DNA from: Rhodotorula mucilaginosa
Taxonomy: Eukaryota; Basidiomycota; Microbotryomycetes; Sporidiobolales; Sporidiobolaceae
Assembly: GCA_034406715.1 (NCBI GenBank)
Contig: CP137875.1
Coordinates: 186,001-250,000 of the forward strand
Reading direction: 5' to 3'
DNA length: 64,000 bases
The notes below the pieces were generated by a model. The model saw nothing but the letters and a program-made list of their open reading frames with translations. It was not told the DNA's origin and did not search any database. Every line of letters begins with the position of its first letter. The first letter of the stretch is position 1. Shown here piece by piece: positions 1-14,500 of the stretch. Position numbers and translations under genes: made by a program.

Positions 1-1927
1 TCTAGCCGGCCTTTCATGTGGTACAGAATCGTTTGCGCATAGGTGTACCGAAACTCGCACATCCACAGCATGAATGGGCCCTTAGAACGAACACTTTCTT
101 TGGATCCCGATCCCAGAACTTGTCTTGCCTAAGCAGTCGGGCATAGAAGACCAGTAGCCTTACCGGTAACAGATTGTCTAACTGGGGAGTGTGCCTGGTA
201 TACCTTGTCTGCAGTGTGGCAAACGAAACAAGGCCGGAGCGGAAGGGCTGCATCCCAAACAGAAACTCCACAACCACATGCCACTCTGGGTACTAACAAG
301 GGAGGGAGCAAGGCTAACACTTCTAGCTGTGGGGAGTGTCTACAGGCCAGACACCAAGCCCCGCCTCTGCAAGATTGCCCATCCCAGGTCCAGAGCGCAG
401 TGCACTGCAGGTGCAGGATGCGGGTACCGAGCTGCCTTCTCCACTGGGCTTGCCAGCGCATACTAGATCTTGGCATTGGGTCGCACTCTCTGCGGCAACT
501 GTGCTCCGCGTTGAGATGGCTGATGCGAGGCGGCAGCGGGGAAAAAAAGAGGAACTCGGGCTTCTTGTAGCGGATCCTCATTGTCCTCTTGGTCCCGGAC
601 TGCTACCCCCGCCCTCCCGTTTGCGAGGGCCAACAGGGAGTGTTGAGCCGTCGCATAGACAAGAATAGCGAATGACGAGCCCCCGTCGGGTGGCGCCGCG
701 CGGAGGCAAAGGCGCTTGGAGGTGAAGATGCGGAGACAGAAAGGGCTGCACCCGGGTTGTTGGTAGGTGCAGGTACAGTGCTGAAGCCGTTGCATACTCG
801 CGCTCACACCTCAGGTTCTGCTGTCCAGCGTCGCGCCCGGAGAGCCCATTCGACATGCGCGCAAGTCGACGGACGGAGCGGTGGTGGACCTTCTCAGCCA
901 GAAGGCACGCTTCGAGTGACGGCCAACGCGACGTCGCCTGTTCCCTGGACCGATGTAGCCTAGCAGGCTGTCGAGAGGGCTTTCAAGAAGGTCGCATTTG
1001 ACGGGCAGGAAGCTGCAGGACAGCTTCGGACTCGGCGACGAGCGATCGGAGCCGGTAGCGAATGAAACGGGGTACGGCAAACCTTCCCCTGCGACGGGCG
1101 CGAAGGAGGCGTAATACCGTGCAGGGGTGTATGTTCCACATCGAAGGCCGCATCAAGCTGCGCACGCGTAATTGTGCAAGGTGTGGCGGGGAGGAGGACA
1201 CGCAACCCGCACAGCCGCCACCAATGGTGCAACCTCGCGGCAGAAGAGGACGCGCAGCTCAGCCCGGTGCGGCTTGGCCCACAGGAGGGAGGTTATCCTC
1301 CTACTGTTGAAACGCCTCCATCAAGCCTCATAGCTCTCCGCGTTCACCGTCCCTGCGACCGCAACGTGCTTTCACCTAAGACTCGGCCGCTCCCTCCGCT
1401 GAGGCAAGAGCGCCACAGATCGGAAAAGTACATAGATCCAGCAGCCTCGACGATGTACACAACAAACGGCGGGCCAGGAGAGAGATTTGAAACGTCCGTC
1501 AACACCTGGCTGGCGGCGAGGCGACCCCGGATCCAAGCCTTTCCACTCAGCACCCACAGCGCAGCGACATACGAGACCCGCCAGAATCCAGCGTCAAGAC
1601 CACTCCTAGAAGTTTGCAAGCTCTATGTACTCTTGCAGGCGTCCATCTACTCCGGAACTCCGTGGCACCGCAGTCCCAATTCCAAGCTCCTGTACTGCAA
1701 TCTAGCTTCCCGCCTCGCGGCGACAGCCTGAAGGGCCACAGGAGGGGGGACCCGTTAACATGCGGCAGCTCACGAGGCCGAGCGCTGCTCCAGGTACATC
1801 TGCGGCGTATAGGAACATGCGACAGTTGCTGGGAGCTACAACAGAGAAGGAAAGTAGGCGGAAGGACAACATGGAAGGGAGATGATACATGGAGCGGCGA
1901 GGAAGCCGTATGTAGATGTGGCAAAAA
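1..1927. other. Stretch with no recognisable gene
   Basis: I see only short overlapping frames on both strands (the longest about 185 codons) with no recognisable domain, no consistent splice pattern and no codon bias like that of the neighbouring genes. No tRNA, rRNA, telomere repeat or transposon hallmark was found by eye. The right edge is the 3' side of DIM1. It may be intergenic, a non-coding RNA locus, or a strongly decayed gene. Confidence 0.5.
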
Positions 1928-3439
<1,512 letters not shown>

Positions 3440-3655
3440 TGTGCTGGGCAAGGCGTCTCTCGATCAAGAGGCGAGGGCGTTGAGCAGCAACCACTTGAAG
3501 AGAACGGTGCGGAAAGCGCTCCTGCGCGGAAGGCCAAAACTCGGAATTTCGGACGCGCGGAAGCGATCTCGTCGCCGCGTCCGGTCCTCGAGGGCTGGCA
3601 ACTCACGGGCACCGCACTCGCTCAGATTACCCCTTGAGAACCAGCGAGCTGTCCA
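3440..3655. promoter_or_regulatory. Divergent promoter DIM1 / AP-1 beta
   Basis: This 216-bp interval lies between two divergent start codons. The 5' UTRs of both genes must lie here. I recognise no specific binding site. Confidence 0.4.
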
Positions 3656-6600
3656 ATGGCGTCCAGACGAGCCGGTGGTGCGCGTATCCGCGGCGAAAAT
3701 GCGTGAGTGCCTCCTTGTCTCTCCGGCGACACGCGCCTGTTGTGCTGATCGGCTGACACCCACGGTTCGCGACCATGCAGAGAGCTCCGCGCCGATCTGA
3801 ACAGCCAGTACCGTGACCAGCGGAAGGAGGCCATCAAGCGCGTGATCGCTTCCATGACCGTCGGAAAGGATGTTTCGGGTGCGTCGCCGCTACGCCCCCA
3901 CACGCCGGTTTGCTGCACCAGCTTCTAAAGCTCCCGGAGCACTGTGCAGGTCTCTTTCCCGACGTCCTGAAGAATATGCAGACCGAAGATCTGGAGCAGA
4001 AAAAGCTCGTGTACCTGTACGTTCGCCCCTCACGGTCCAGTCGATCGCTCTCACGCTCACGGTACGCCTCGACTTCAGGTACTTGATGAACTTTGCCAAG
4101 ACTGTAAGCTCATCGCAGAGGTCGGCGCTGTGAGGGTAACCTCTCTTGCTCACGGTGACTCGCCCTGCAGCAACCGGATCTCGTCATTCTCGCCGTCAAC
4201 ACCTTCGTCAAGGTGAGTCCTTCTCTGGCGAAGTGCTCCACCACACAGACACATGGTGACGATGTCCTCTCGTCGAACAGGACACGGAGGACCCGAATCC
4301 GCTGATTCGCGCGTTGTCGATCCGAACGATGGGCTGCTTGCGGGCGGAGAAGATCCTCGATTACATCGCCGACCCTCTGCGGAAGTGCCTGCGCGACGAG
4401 AACCCCTACGTCCGGAAAACCGCTGCTCTCGGGGTCATGAAGCTTTACGACATGAAACCGAGTCTCGCTATCGAGAACGGATTCATCGAAATGCTGCAGG
4501 ACATGGTGACTGACAGCAATCCGATGGTGCGCAGTCATCCGCAACTTGATGTACGCATCGTCGAGCTGACAAATTGTCCTTCGCCGCTCACAGGTTGTCG
4601 CGAACGCTGTCGCTGCGCTAACAGAGATCCAGGAGGCGGCCGAAGACGAGCCTATCTTCGTCCTCGACTCGCAAACCCTCTCTCGACTGTTGATCGCTCT
4701 CGGCGAATGCACCGAATGGGGCCGAATCGCGATTCTCGGAGCTGTCGCGAGGTACAAGGCAGAGGACGAAAAGGAGGCGGAGCATATCTGCGAACGAGTG
4801 ATTCCTCAGTTCCAGCATGCAAACGGCAGCGTGGTGTTGGCCGCAATCAAGGTGCGTCCCCCCCAAACGAAACTGCTATATTTCTGTGAACTAACTCGAT
4901 CTCTGCAGGTCGTCATGATCCATATCGAGGCGATCGGAGACGCCGACTTTGTCAAGAACATTCTGCGCAAGATGGCTCCTCCCCTCGGTGCGTTCATCGC
5001 GGCCCCTAGCTGTTCGCCCTCGATCGGACGTTGCTGATCTTTTTTCATGCGCAGTCACTCTCGTCTCCTCGGCCCCCGAAGTCCAGTGGGTCGCCCTCCG
5101 CAACATCAACCTGATCCTCCAGAAGCGACCGGAAGCGCTGTCCAACGAGATGCGCGTCTTCTTCTGCAAATACAACGACCCGCCTTACGTCAAGGTCGAG
5201 AAGCTCGAGATCATGATCAAGCTGGTCACGGAGAAGAATGTGGACACTTTCCTCAGCGAGCTCAAGGAGTACGTCCTCGCACAGGCTTTGCGATCCCGCC
5301 CCGGTCTAAACTTGTCGCTGATGCGCACTCCTTGGGGCCTGCAGGTACGCTTCCGAGGTCGACGTCGACTTTGTCCGCCGTTCTATCCGCGCGATCGGTC
5401 AATGCGCGGTCAAAATCGAGGAAGCTGCGGAGCGCTGCGTCAATGTCTTGCTCGAGCTCATCTCGACACGCATCAGCTATGTGGTTCAAGAGGCTATCGT
5501 AGTCATCAAGGTCAAGACCCGCAGCTTTTGCCTCACCCGCGCAAGTCTGACTCGTTGCACTCCCAACAGGACATCTTCCGCCGGTACCCTCAGCGGTACG
5601 AGGGAATCATTCCGACCCTGTGTGCTTCGCTGGACGAGCTCGACGAACCCGAAGCAAAGGCGTCCCTGATCTGGATCCTGGGCGAATATGCCGACAAGAT
5701 CGAGAACGCCGACGAGTTGATCGGCACCTTCCTCGACAACTACTCCGACGAACCGGTGCAGGTGCAGCTGCAGACGTTGACGGCTGTCGTCAAGCTTTTC
5801 CTGCACCGTCCGGAGCAGGCACAGGCGCTCGTACAGCGTGTGCTCGCCCTGGCGACCAAGGCCGCAGACTCTGCCGACCTCCGCGATCGAGCATACATCC
5901 AGTGGCGGTTACTCAGCAGTGACACGGAGATTGCCAAGGTGAGAGTCATGCTTTGGCCGAGTCCCCGTGTCGAGAAGAACTGACTAATTGTAATCCTCTC
6001 TATCTAGTCTGTGATCCTGGCCAGCCGACCCCCAATCACGCTTCCCACCCTTTCTGTCCCGCCGTCCCTCCTCGACGAGCTCATTTCAGAGCTCGGTGCG
6101 CTGAGCGCAGTTTACCACAAGTACGCATATCGCCCGGGGGTACCTTGCGAGCCCTATTGACGCTATTCCACACCGGCAGGCCTGTCCAGGCATTCATCGC
6201 TGGCGGCAAACTCGGCGCCGATCAGATCTCGACCACCCAGCGCAGCGAAGCAGCCACACGAGAGGCGGCACTCGCCACCGTCGTGGCCGGACAGAAGGCC
6301 GAGAACGTATGTCGTACCTCACTTGCCATCTCCGTGTCACAGGATGCTGATGCCCTCCCTCCGTTGCTAGTTGCTCGACTTTGATGACGACGAGCCGGAG
6401 CAAGATGCATCCGCCGATCTCTTCTCGGCGCCCGCTCCCAGTAACGCCTCCGCAAATCCGCTCGATGGTGCGTCGGAATCACTGGAAGCTTTGGGCCCCT
6501 CACGATTGCTCATTCTTCTCCGTTCGCGCAGATCTCCTCGGTCTCTTCAACGCTCCTCCTCTGCAAGCGAATGCGCCGAACACGACCTCGCCACCAGTTT

Positions 6601-6709
6601 CAGATCCGTTCTCCTTCGGTCACGCGTCGACGGCGACGCCAGCACAGCCGCCTGCTGTCCCGAGTCAGAACGGGGCGAGCAAGAACGACTTCGACGACCT
6701 GCTCTTCTG
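3656..6709 (+). CDS. APL2: AP-1 complex beta-adaptin (Apl2-like)
   Basis: Large beta subunit of a clathrin adaptor, acting at the trans-Golgi network and endosomes. The spliced product is all adaptin trunk: [20 protein letters not shown] near the start, then [20 protein letters not shown] and [14 protein letters not shown] Ser/Pro-rich hinge follows. The hinge carries a clathrin-box-like LLDFD and ends in DFDDLLF. There is no C-terminal appendage domain, as in yeast Apl2, which favours AP-1 over AP-2. About 13 exons are seen. The first four are 3656-3702, 3781-3878, 3950-4016 and 4079-4103; the last is only 25 nt, and together they keep frame (237 nt). The stop TGA is at 6707-6709. The gene is convergent with the TAPT1-like gene, 77 bp apart. 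Confidence 0.92.
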
Positions 6710-6786
6710 AAGTCACCCCCCTAGTGTAATGAGTTGCCCCTAGCACCATTGTCTACATCATGTACAGTTGCGGTGCTTCGATTCTG

Positions 6787-9438
6787 CTACCAGAGTCGAC
6801 TTTTGACCATGTCGAAGCGAGTCAAGTTGGCGAGCTCGATCTTGCGATGTCTGGAATCGCAAAACGCGTCGTCCGAGACCATGGCCGTTGTACGGCGGTC
6901 CGAATCCTGCGAAAGGGATAGCCGCAGTCAGGCGCCGTCGGCAGAAACACGGCGGAAGGGCGAGACGAACCTTCTCTCTCGGTGTGACACCTATCTTGGG
7001 CCGCTGACGGTCGTTCAGGCCATCTTCCGCCAGGCGATCTGACATGGTCGCCCACCGTTCGGATGCGAACGCGCGCAAGTTGACGCTGCAGGGCGATGGT
7101 CGCTTGTTAGATACTTACCCTCGGAGAGGCAAGGTCAAGAAGCTTCGTACCCAATGAGTAGCTTGATGGCAACGAGGCTGCCGGAAGCATGGCAGAATGA
7201 GCTTTGTGGCACGTAGTGTAGACGAGGCGAGGAGGAAAAAGACGAACCATGTCCATGCGAAGAACGCTATGCTCCCCATCGCAAGCCACTCGCCGAGCTG
7301 TCCCAACCAGGCCTGCGACAGAGAGCCCAGAAGCGGCGAGCTGGAAACTTTGCCGAAATCTGCCGTAGTCTCGTTGCCCACGCTCTCGTCGACCAACATC
7401 TCGCACGCCTGCGAGATGATGCGGACGACCAAGCACCCGAGCGGAAGGGCGGCAAAACCGAGCCGTCTCGCGACGTACGGCGACTGATCGACATAGGCCT
7501 GCGCATTCGCCAAAATTTGTAAGTGCTTCTGCGTTCTGATTTGAGTAACCTGAAGCGGCCCTCACAGTTTCGGATGTCGCGCTGGAGCCACCGACGACCA
7601 GATCTTTGCAGAGCACGTCGATGAACCGCCCGTAGACGCCCGGGCGCAAGTGATTAAATTTGGTGATGAACGCATGCTTAAGCCAGTCCACGAGACATTC
7701 GCTCATGAGGACGATCACCGCCGGCGAAAAGATCGCTCTGAGCGGGATGGCCTGCAGCCACTGCGCTGCTGTCGTGACGGTCAAGGCCGGGCCTGTCGAG
7801 GTGGCGGCCGACGAGATCTCGAAGATGAGGTTGCGGAGCGCGATGACGAAAAGCATAATGCCAAGTTGGAAGCGTTCGACGATATCTGGAAGGGTTAAGT
7901 TGGCGTCAGGACCGCGGTCCAAGGGGGGACCGCGACGAGAGGGGAGCACTTACCGGCACACGTGAGCTGGAAGAGGTTCTCCTTCTCGAACTTCTTGAAG
8001 ACGCTGCCTTTGATCTCGACAAACTGATTCGACATGAGGAGTGTGAGGATCGCGTTCGAGTAGGAGTTGATGGCCACGTTGAGCGTCACGAGCTGGTAGA
8101 ACAGCACCAAGCTATGCGCGACTAGGGGGTTTGAGTGGACAGGTCAGTCGGCAGCGTCAAAACCAAGTCGAGAGACATGTAGCTCACCAACGTAGGCGAG
8201 GTTGAGGCCGAAAAGGACGAGCGGCCGGACATGCGGATGGCTCCCGTCGTGGCGCCGTGCAAAGGTATGCCGCGAGAAGAGCGAGTCTTGCAGATCTTGG
8301 CCGAACGAGCAGCATAGTCGATCCGCAATCTGGGCCGCCACAGCAGAGTCAGTTCGTAAGGTCAACAGCGGGACGGCTAAAGATTTCTGCCCGACCTCGA
8401 GGACGTTGAAGAGGACGTAGAGCTTGACCGTGTCTTGACCGCGGACGCCGTGATACATCTTGCTCGCATCCGTGATGTGATGCAAAATCGACAGAGTGCC
8501 GATGAGGATCGCGGCTTTCGTCAAGTCGCACTTGTGAGAGAGGCGAAGGCGTCTCTTCGGCGAGCCAGCGAGAGGGGCCTTCAGGTGGTTGTGCGCCAGA
8601 TTGGACACGAGATGTCGGAGGGCGACGAGGGCACGGAGAGGCAGAATGGTAAAGGTGTAGAGAAAGGAGTCAAGGCAGACAAAGCTGCCGAACATGATGA
8701 TCTGCGAAGGGAGGAAGCAGGCTGAGCACGTGGCCGTCGGTTCCCAAGTTCAACAGCAGCGCTCACCTTTTCCAGCTCTCGCGGTACCGTCAGGAAGTTG
8801 GTGACTCTCTCGCTCTTCGTACCTTCCTCGGCGTCGACTTCGGTCGAGAAGATCTGGGGCGGGAGAACAAGATCGGGTTTGCTTTTTTAGCGGGGTATTC
8901 GTTTCGCATTCGCAAAGGCATCGCTTACCTCTTCTCTGAGGTAATCCCACAACGTGCTTGGTCGAGGCGCTTTGCGTAGCGCGGCGTCCAGAAACGTTGG
9001 TGAAGTGGGCGGCGAGGACGCAAAGGTGTCGACGGCATCGAAATCCGGTCGCTCTGGGGACGTCGACCGTGGCGATGGCGGTCCCGCTAGTTCAGGCGCC
9101 GAATGAATCGATCCGACGGACGGAGACCGCTCGCGCCCATCCGTTTCTCTCTCGCTGGCCGCTGATCCGCCTCGACGCGGGTCGTTTCCCTCTTGCGGCT
9201 CGTAATCTTGCAGGAGGTCGGGCCCGGGGAAGCACCGTGGCTTCATGTCGACCTCATTGGTCTCGTGATCACGCAGCGGCCAGGTCTCGGCGAATTCGTC
9301 GAGACGAACGGCGTGAACTCGGGGAGGCGAATAGGGCGGGCTGGGCGGACGATCCGGCAGATCTTCGAGGCCGTCCAGCTCGTCCAGCACCGTCGTTAGG
9401 TCAGGCAACGACCTCGAAAGAGGCGGCAGTGCTGTCAT
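6787..9438 (-). CDS. TAPT1/Emp65-family ER membrane protein
   Basis: Multi-pass membrane protein of the TAPT1 family (formerly DUF747). The yeast member Emp65 acts with Slp1 in ER protein surveillance. The family signature is clear: FKKFEKENLFQLTCADIVER, followed by RNLIFEISSA and LVDWLKHAFITKFNHL. Several hydrophobic segments surround it. The N-terminal 180 residues (first exon, from the ATG at 9438) are Ser/Pro/Asp-rich and probably cytosolic. The last exon ends in ELANLTRFDMVKSRLW with TAG at 6787-6789. Introns are short. The gene is convergent with beta-adaptin on its left, and tandem with SPC3 on its right. Confidence 0.85.
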
Positions 9439-9582
9439 CAGACTTGGTCAAGGAGAAGAGCGTCGAGAGCTGAAAGTGGGGCTGCGACGATGAGAAGCAC
9501 AATTGCTGCGCCCTTAAACGTGTATGATTCAAAGCAGATAGTGTACATTGATGCAGGATCTACACAGCGCAAACGACAAAAT

Positions 9583-10506
9583 CTACTGCGTCCGCCTCCG
9601 AACAGGCGGGAACGCTATAGGTTCTGTCCGCACCACCTCGCCGCGACGGAGAGGGCCGACCCACGGCTGAACGTGGTACTGGAGCGAAAACGTCGCCGAA
9701 GTGTTGCTGCAGAGCGGACAAATTGAGAGACGACGTCAGCCCTTAAAAGAGGCGCGATGAAAAGGGGCGTGGAAAAGGCAGCGCACCTGAAAGTGTCTGT
9801 GATCTCTTTGAACTCGTACTTTTGCTTGCCGTCTTGCACGTTCAGCCGAGCGTACTTCGGAGAGCGGATGATGCGGTCCCACACGACGACCGAGTTCTCC
9901 GGCTGTGTACAGGAACGGCAAGAGCGCAGGGTGCAGGGTGCAGGGTGCCGGGGTCAGCAAGTTGCAGTCTCCGTTCGTGGAAGCGGCGCGAGATGCATAC
10001 GTACGTAAAGGGTGTTGGAGTAGTCGGCCACCATGTAGACGAAGAGCTGCTTGGTGTTCCAGTTGAAAAGCGGAGTCAAGTCTGGAGCGTGAAAACAGGA
10101 GGACGAAAGGCAAGGGGGTCCCGAGTGATCAGTCACGGCGTCAAGCCATCGAGCGGTGACGCGTTCTACTCACCGGCCTTCAAGTCAAACTTGACGAACG
10201 CATACTCGCGTTCCTTTGCCCTCCGTTCGTATTGAGGTCGTCCGAGGACGACGTTCAGGTGGGGTACTTTGAGGGTGGCCGGACTGAGCGTCGCGGGGAT
10301 CACGTAGGACGAAGCTGCGACTGCTGCGAGCAGGGCCAGCAATACTGTGGTCGCTAGTGCTCTGCGCGGTCACCACAGCAATGCGGTCAGCACAGTGACT
10401 GCCTGGGAGTGCAACGAGCGGAGACACGTTTTCGGCGTCAGTCCTCGGGGCACGAAGAGAGAAGCACGCACGAGACATTGGACAGACGCTGCCACGTCGA
10501 ATGCAT
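9583..10506 (-). CDS. SPC3: Signal peptidase complex subunit 3 (SPC22/23)
   Basis: Accessory subunit of the ER signal peptidase, with one N-terminal membrane anchor and a luminal domain. The spliced start reads MHSTWQRLSNVSALATTVLL, an amphipathic leader followed by the anchor (ATTVLLALLAAVAAS). Diagnostic SPC3 segments are DLTPLFNWNTKQLFVYMVAD and VVVWDRIIRSPKYARL; the C-terminal region reads FSLQYHVQPWVGPL. The first exon is only 35 nt (10472-10506), and I count about five exons. The stop TAG is at 9583-9585. The 290 bp to its right form a divergent promoter with the small gene at 10797. Confidence 0.9.
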
Positions 10507-10796
10507 CAGTCCGGAGCAGGAGCTCTGCACAGGAGAGGCTCGCAAGTTGCCGAGGAGCCAGCAGCCTGTTGTCGCGGAACGAGGCGGTGCAAGGGCTTGA
10601 GGGGAGGCTTTGGAGACGACCAAGCGAGGCCGCGCTCTCGCCGACGCCCGATCTCTCGCGCTCTACTGTCCTCGCAAACAAAGCCAGCCAGGCCCAGACT
10701 ACCCGAGATCACTCTCGACTACTACTCCTTGCCCTCCGAGAGCCGCCTGCCCGAACAGCGACCGAGTCGTCATCGCCGTCCACCGCCTAAAGAACC

Positions 10797-11230
10797 ATGC
10801 GCCCTTCCCTCGTCGTCCGATGGACCCGCGCCGTGCCGCTCACCGCAGTCCCCGCCGCCTCCCTCCGGTTACCGCCCTCGAACGGTCGGCCGAAGCCAAA
10901 AAGCGTCGACGAGGCGGCATCGCCGACAGTGGACCGCCTCCTCAACTCGCTCGAACGCAGCGCAGCCCGCCTACAGCGCCAAGGCGTCTCGCCCGCACCT
11001 CGGCCAGCAGGCAACACGGCCGGAGAGGCTCACGGCGACGCCTCCCTCAATCGGCTGCCACCCAATCTGCGCATCAACGAGTTCGTTCCCCGACGCAAAG
11101 TCTACCAGGGCGTCAAAGCCTCACATCGCGACCTGGTCAGTTACTGCCCTCGCCCCATCGGTACCCCTTGGTCTCGTGTGCTGACTATTTGCTTCGCTCA
11201 CAGCTGCGACGACTGCGACGAGAGGCATGA
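10797..11230 (+). CDS. Small basic protein, possibly mitochondrial
   Basis: A protein of about 124 residues in two exons (intron donor after HRDL, acceptor at about 11204). It starts MRPSLVVRWTRAVPLTAVPA, rich in Arg, Ser and Ala and free of acidic residues, which looks like a mitochondrial presequence. The C-terminal half (NRLPPNLRINEFVPRRKVY, ending RRLRREA) is strongly basic, as in small mitoribosomal or assembly proteins. I do not recognise a family. The ATG sits in good context (aaccATG) and the frame matches neighbouring codon usage. It is divergent from SPC3. Confidence 0.55.
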
Positions 11231-11598
11231 GGTCGGCGACGCGACTAGCTGGGAAATCGGCAGAGATGGAGCGGCTGCTTCGGGGTGTCGGGGTCCGAGA
11301 CACAACATAGTCCGTCTGGTCGACGTAGTGCGATACGGACCTGGCACTGCGTGGCGGTCCGGCGGGTTACTTGGTTTCCTTTGCAAGAAGATTCGAAGGA
11401 CTTGCCATGTTCGCGCCAGCAGCTCGCGTTAGAGTTTCGCTTTTAAACGCTCTGTATGCTACACGAGCACGCCGTTCTTTCCAGCCAAGAAGCGGCTTTG
11501 CTTCGTCGTGTGGTCTCGATTTGACCTGTTCTCCTTGCGGCTGCCAAATCTTCCCTTGCGACTCTTCAGACGACCCTGCGACCGTCCGTCCGGACGCG

Positions 11599-14500
11599 AT
11601 GCCCATCGAGGGATCGCCTTACACGGGCTCCGTTCCGACAGCGGGCTCGCAGCAGACCGCGGTCCGCGTGCCGCCATCGCTCTTGCCTCATTCAACTTCA
11701 TCGTTGCGACAAAGTCTCCTCGCGAAGCGACAAGCAGCACCGAGGGCGGCGGAATCTCAGCCAGGTGGCCGACTACATGTCCCTCAGGACCACGACCGCG
11801 GCGCGCCAACAGACGACGAGCTCACCTGGACGAGGAATCGCGTCGTGTGGTCGCGAGGTGGGGCGGTCTATCGCTCATTCTCGTACGACCAAGACGGCCA
11901 AGACGTCGTTCATGCTCTGTTCGCCGACTTCAATGACGACTCGACCGCTTCCGACTCCGTACGGGAACCCGTCGCCTCGACTTCGGCGGTCACGCTCGAC
12001 TCGATTTCCTCGACGCGGTACTTCGAGTCCGCCTCTGGACCGTACCACTCTCGCAACCCTACCGCGTGGTCCGACGACCCGCTGCCCCTACCCACCGAGC
12101 CGCCGACCGGCGAGAGACCGCTGCAGTCGACGCCGCAACGCCATCTCGTCGTGATTTTCCCGCAGACCGCCTTCATCTACCCTGCCGCGGGCGGTTTCAT
12201 CCCGGTCCACTGTCCGTTCCGCATACGACGTGCCTGGCCCCTAGAAGTTGGTATCCTGCTGGAGCGGGCGGCGGACGTTCCTCGGCGCGGCGCGGCACCG
12301 GACGGCGACGACAAACACAGCTCTTCGCCGATCCTCTGGTCTCTGTCGAAAATCCTTGGCGAGGTCAAGCCCGTCGAGATCAGCGGATCAGGTGCACCGA
12401 CCGAGTGGCGAGGGCTGTTCGCAACTCAAATCGAGCCGATGTACGACCCGAGCCAAGAAATCATCTTCAGCTCGACCGGGCGACAGTCTGTACCGCCTAT
12501 CGTCATCACCGCGAACGCTGCAACGGGCGAGCTGGTGGTTTGGCAGTACGCGCGTCAAGAGCCAAAGCTGGAGGAAGTGGGCGGTTGGCCGAGCGACGAG
12601 GCCGCCGTGCTTGCACCCATCTCCACCGTCACTGGACCTCTCGCCCCTTCGGTCCAGACGCCATCGCTCAAGCCACATCTACCGGACAACCTCCCCGTCA
12701 CTTCGTCGCCTATGAGCCGAGGGCCGAGCAGTCTCAGCGGAACGAAACGGAAGCACGGCGTCTCTTTCGTTGACCCTGAAGCCCCTTCCGCTCGGGAAGA
12801 GCGCTCGATCCGACGCTCCTCGGCATACGGTGGTCTCAACGGATCGGACAATCGACGTCCTCGAGTCTCACTCGTGCGAGGCCCTTTGGACCCCGAAGAG
12901 GAGATGCTCGACGCGCTGGCACTGCATTCTGAACCTCCTGGCATGACTGCGTCGCGCGCCTCTCAGGCGCCGCCGCGCTGGCCTCATCAAGGGGATCGAC
13001 GCACCAGCCTGACACGCAACGATCTCAGCGTCACGATGGATCGGATGGCGCTCAGTCAAAGCGGCATGCCGTTCGCCCTCGCGAACGATTTGGCGCACGA
13101 AGCCACGATACTCGGTGAAGCTGGCGAAGCCGGTCCACCAGCTTGGGAGCTCTCGATGAGCGCGATTTGGTCAGCGAAACTCGAAACGACCTCGTATGTA
13201 CTTCCGAACCTTTGATCAGCAGTTGTCGACGCGTGCTAACAGACTGACCCGTTCCGCCAGCGACATCACGTCGGCCCCAACCGTACATATCTTCGACGTT
13301 CGCGGTCCGAACTCCATCCTCGCGATCGAAGTGCCGACCGAGCGGCAGCTCTACCTCGTCGAGGCGCGCACGGAGGAGAGCGGTGCAGTCTCGATCAAGC
13401 AGCTCAACCAGATCCCGGCGGTCGCCTCGGCGACGGTGCGGCTTGCGCGTGCGCCTGTCCAGGACCTTCTGGTCCTGAAGCCCGATGGGAATATCGTCTT
13501 GCTCGGCGCCGACGGCGCAGAGTGCAGTCCGGCTCCGTACGCCCGCGACCTCCTCGCCTTCGCCGACACGATCGTCCCAGATGCGCTCCGAGCAGCCTTG
13601 ACGACGCAACTGCACGGTCAACAGCTCGGCTGCGTCAATCAGATGGCAACCGCGCAGAACAGGAGCGCCGTTCGACGATGCCTAGAGGCGCTGGCTCAAG
13701 TCTTGCCCCGCGAGACCTTCGATCGCGTGCGCAACGAATTGAAGCAGTCGGACGTCGCGGCCGTATCCACGCAGCGGCTCGAGTCCGCACTGATCAATCA
13801 TACCTCTGATCTCCCGGTCCGCGCGAATGTGCCGCAGGCGCCCGCACCAACTCGACTCGGCACCTTCAGTCAGGCATCGATGTTCGGCGACAAGCAGCTG
13901 CGGCAGGTGCTGCGCGCGCGTCCGAGGCTCCCTCACACGTCGCAGCCGCTAGCTCCTCTATCTCCCCCGCAAGGACGAGTCTTCGAAGCCGCGCTTCTCT
14001 GCTTGCTCCTCCTCGCCCAGGATCTTCTACTCCAAACGTCCAGTCGGGCGGACGGCATCGAGATCGGACACCTCGTCGCTCGGCTGGCGGCTGCCGCCGG
14101 TCTCGTCGGCTGGGGCGACTATTGCTCTCGCGCATTCGTCGTTTCAAAAGTCATCGTACGAGGTACGGATTGCGTTGTCTTGACTTGCGGGATTGCAAAG
14201 GTGACTGACGGATCAAACGGTTCACAGTCGCGCCCGCCAAACCTCAAGCAGTGCCCGAAGAACCGCCCGATTTGCTTTCCCATCTAGCAGCGATCCTGGC
14301 CGGCCGACCGGTTTCCGCATACCCGGATCTTCGGCAGGTTTGCGCGATCTCGCAGGTGGATCACCGCGATCCCTACGGACCCGACTCGAACCCGACGCGC
14401 CTTACGAACCAGATCATCGCTCTTTACGAGACTTTGGCTCTTTCGACCAGTCCCAACAGCGCAGTTCGCGCGAGAGCATGCGTATACCGAATGGCCATGG

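Noticed and set aside
1174-1731. Plus-strand frame of 185 codons at the left end
   Set aside because: Residue composition and codon use do not resemble neighbouring genes and no motif or splice pattern is recognisable.
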